In this document: piece by piece, positions 63,711-64,000 of the stretch
Numbering within the stretch: the first letter of the stretch is position 1
How the letters are laid out: each line of letters starts with the position of its first letter
From: Acidobacteriota bacterium
GTDB taxonomy: Bacteria > Actinomycetota > Acidimicrobiia > ATN3
Direction: 5' to 3'
DNA: 64,000 bases
NCBI GenBank assembly: GCA_003577105.1
Contig: QEUQ01000002.1
Coordinates: forward strand, 1 to 64,000
The notes under the pieces: model-generated
The model's database searches: none
What the model saw: only the letters and a program-made list of their open reading frames with translations
Told to the model about the DNA's origin: nothing
Position numbers and translations under genes: made by a program

Positions 63711-63867
63711 CCAGTCGTATCAGAACCAAGTCGCGCTACGTTCGTGACGGAGCGAGGAAGCAGAGGGTAATCTCGGCGGAATCACCAAGAGGCCCGTCCC
63801 GCCGGTGCCGGCGAAGATCCGGTTCCGAAGTACGTGCGCGAAATTCGACTGTCATGGAAGGATGAGA

Positions 63868-64000
63868 ATGTCTGACAATTCTGGAGCAGGAGCCGCCGAT
63901 CGAAATCTGGCGGTATTTCCACCGGATATGTCCACCGGCAAGAAGACACGCCTTCGCCGCATCATGTACGGACATGGTCCGGGAAATGGGCGGGCCCTCA
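63868..64000 (+). CDS. class I fructose-bisphosphate aldolase, 3' end outside window
   Basis: Only the first 44 codons are visible. The ATG at 63868 follows GGAAGGA; another in-frame ATG at 63862 lies inside the ribosome site. The translation MSDNSGAGAADRNLAVFPPD then TGKKTRLRRIMYGHGPGNGRAL. The RLRRI...HGPGNGRAL block is the N-terminal signature of the DeoC/FbaB-type (class I, archaeal-like) aldolases, in which a lysine later forms a Schiff base with substrate. Start follows the RNase P gene after 157 bases. Assignment rests on this short motif. Confidence 0.75.
   Translation, partial: MSDNSGAGAADRNLAVFPPDMSTGKKTRLRRIMYGHGPGNGRAL

Noticed and set aside
1-64000. CRISPR array, transposase, integrase or tRNA gene anywhere in the window
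   Set aside because: No regularly spaced repeat series, transposase/integrase motif or cloverleaf was found by reading; a full search program was not available.

Overview
The window is a densely packed chromosomal segment from an actinobacterium (Actinomycetota). Evidence for this is a WhiB regulator, an F420-type luciferase-like oxidoreductase, DUF4333 lipoproteins, an ArsA/SRPBCC pair, a PimB-like glycosyltransferase and moderately GC-rich codons with many GTG and TTG starts. RNase Y (rny) occurs together with RNase J, and dapF lies next to a DapL-type aminotransferase, in the order cinA-thpR-recA-rny-miaB-miaA-dapF-dapL. This fits a deep-branching class such as Thermoleophilia or Acidimicrobiia better than classical Actinomycetes. 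That placement is an inference; no 16S gene is present. No mobile element, CRISPR array, tRNA gene or plainly broken gene was seen.

Layout. Bases 1-6128 (minus) hold a tRNA-modification, RNA-decay and diaminopimelate operon (dapL partial, dapF, miaA, miaB, rny). recA reads away from it behind a promoter with a consensus LexA box. Then come thpR, cinA and pgsA (minus), and an aldehyde dehydrogenase with an Ogt-type DNA methyltransferase (plus). Bases 12.6-16.4 kb encode an orphan type II DMSO-reductase-family molybdoenzyme and a radical SAM protein (minus). After two small envelope proteins comes a dapA-rnj-ftsK run (minus). Bases 22.9-27.3 kb hold exported proteins of unknown function, endonuclease IV and a coiled-coil/RlpA cell-wall protein. 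Bases 27.3-36.7 kb are mixed metabolism: glycerol kinase, PlsC, an esterase, TetR, an AlaC-like aminotransferase, a cytochrome c lipoprotein, an LLM oxidoreductase, a ROK glucokinase and a baeRF-type release-factor homologue coupled to lon. Bases 39.3-42.6 kb hold an ArsA ATPase group, followed by queG, yjbQ, a glycosyltransferase, an amidase, trpD, an acyl-CoA dehydrogenase and whiB. Bases 50.8-58.2 kb encode a branched-chain-amino-acid-type ABC importer with a fused LivM-LivG subunit, Pro/Gln-rich N-termini and two Tat-type lipoprotein binding proteins. The window closes with glpD, an alkyl-DHAP-synthase-like flavoprotein, a membrane beta-propeller protein, the RNase P RNA gene and the start of a class I fructose-bisphosphate aldolase gene.

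How it fits together. DapA, DapF and the DapL-type enzyme indicate meso-diaminopimelate synthesis through the aminotransferase route. GlpK, GlpD, PlsC, PgsA and the alkyl-DHAP-synthase homologue cover glycerol uptake into phospholipid and possibly ether lipid. The Liv importer and acyl-CoA dehydrogenase point to amino-acid or organic-acid catabolism. The least explained parts are the molybdoenzyme/radical-SAM pair, the baeRF protein beside Lon, and the exported proteins around 23-24 kb.
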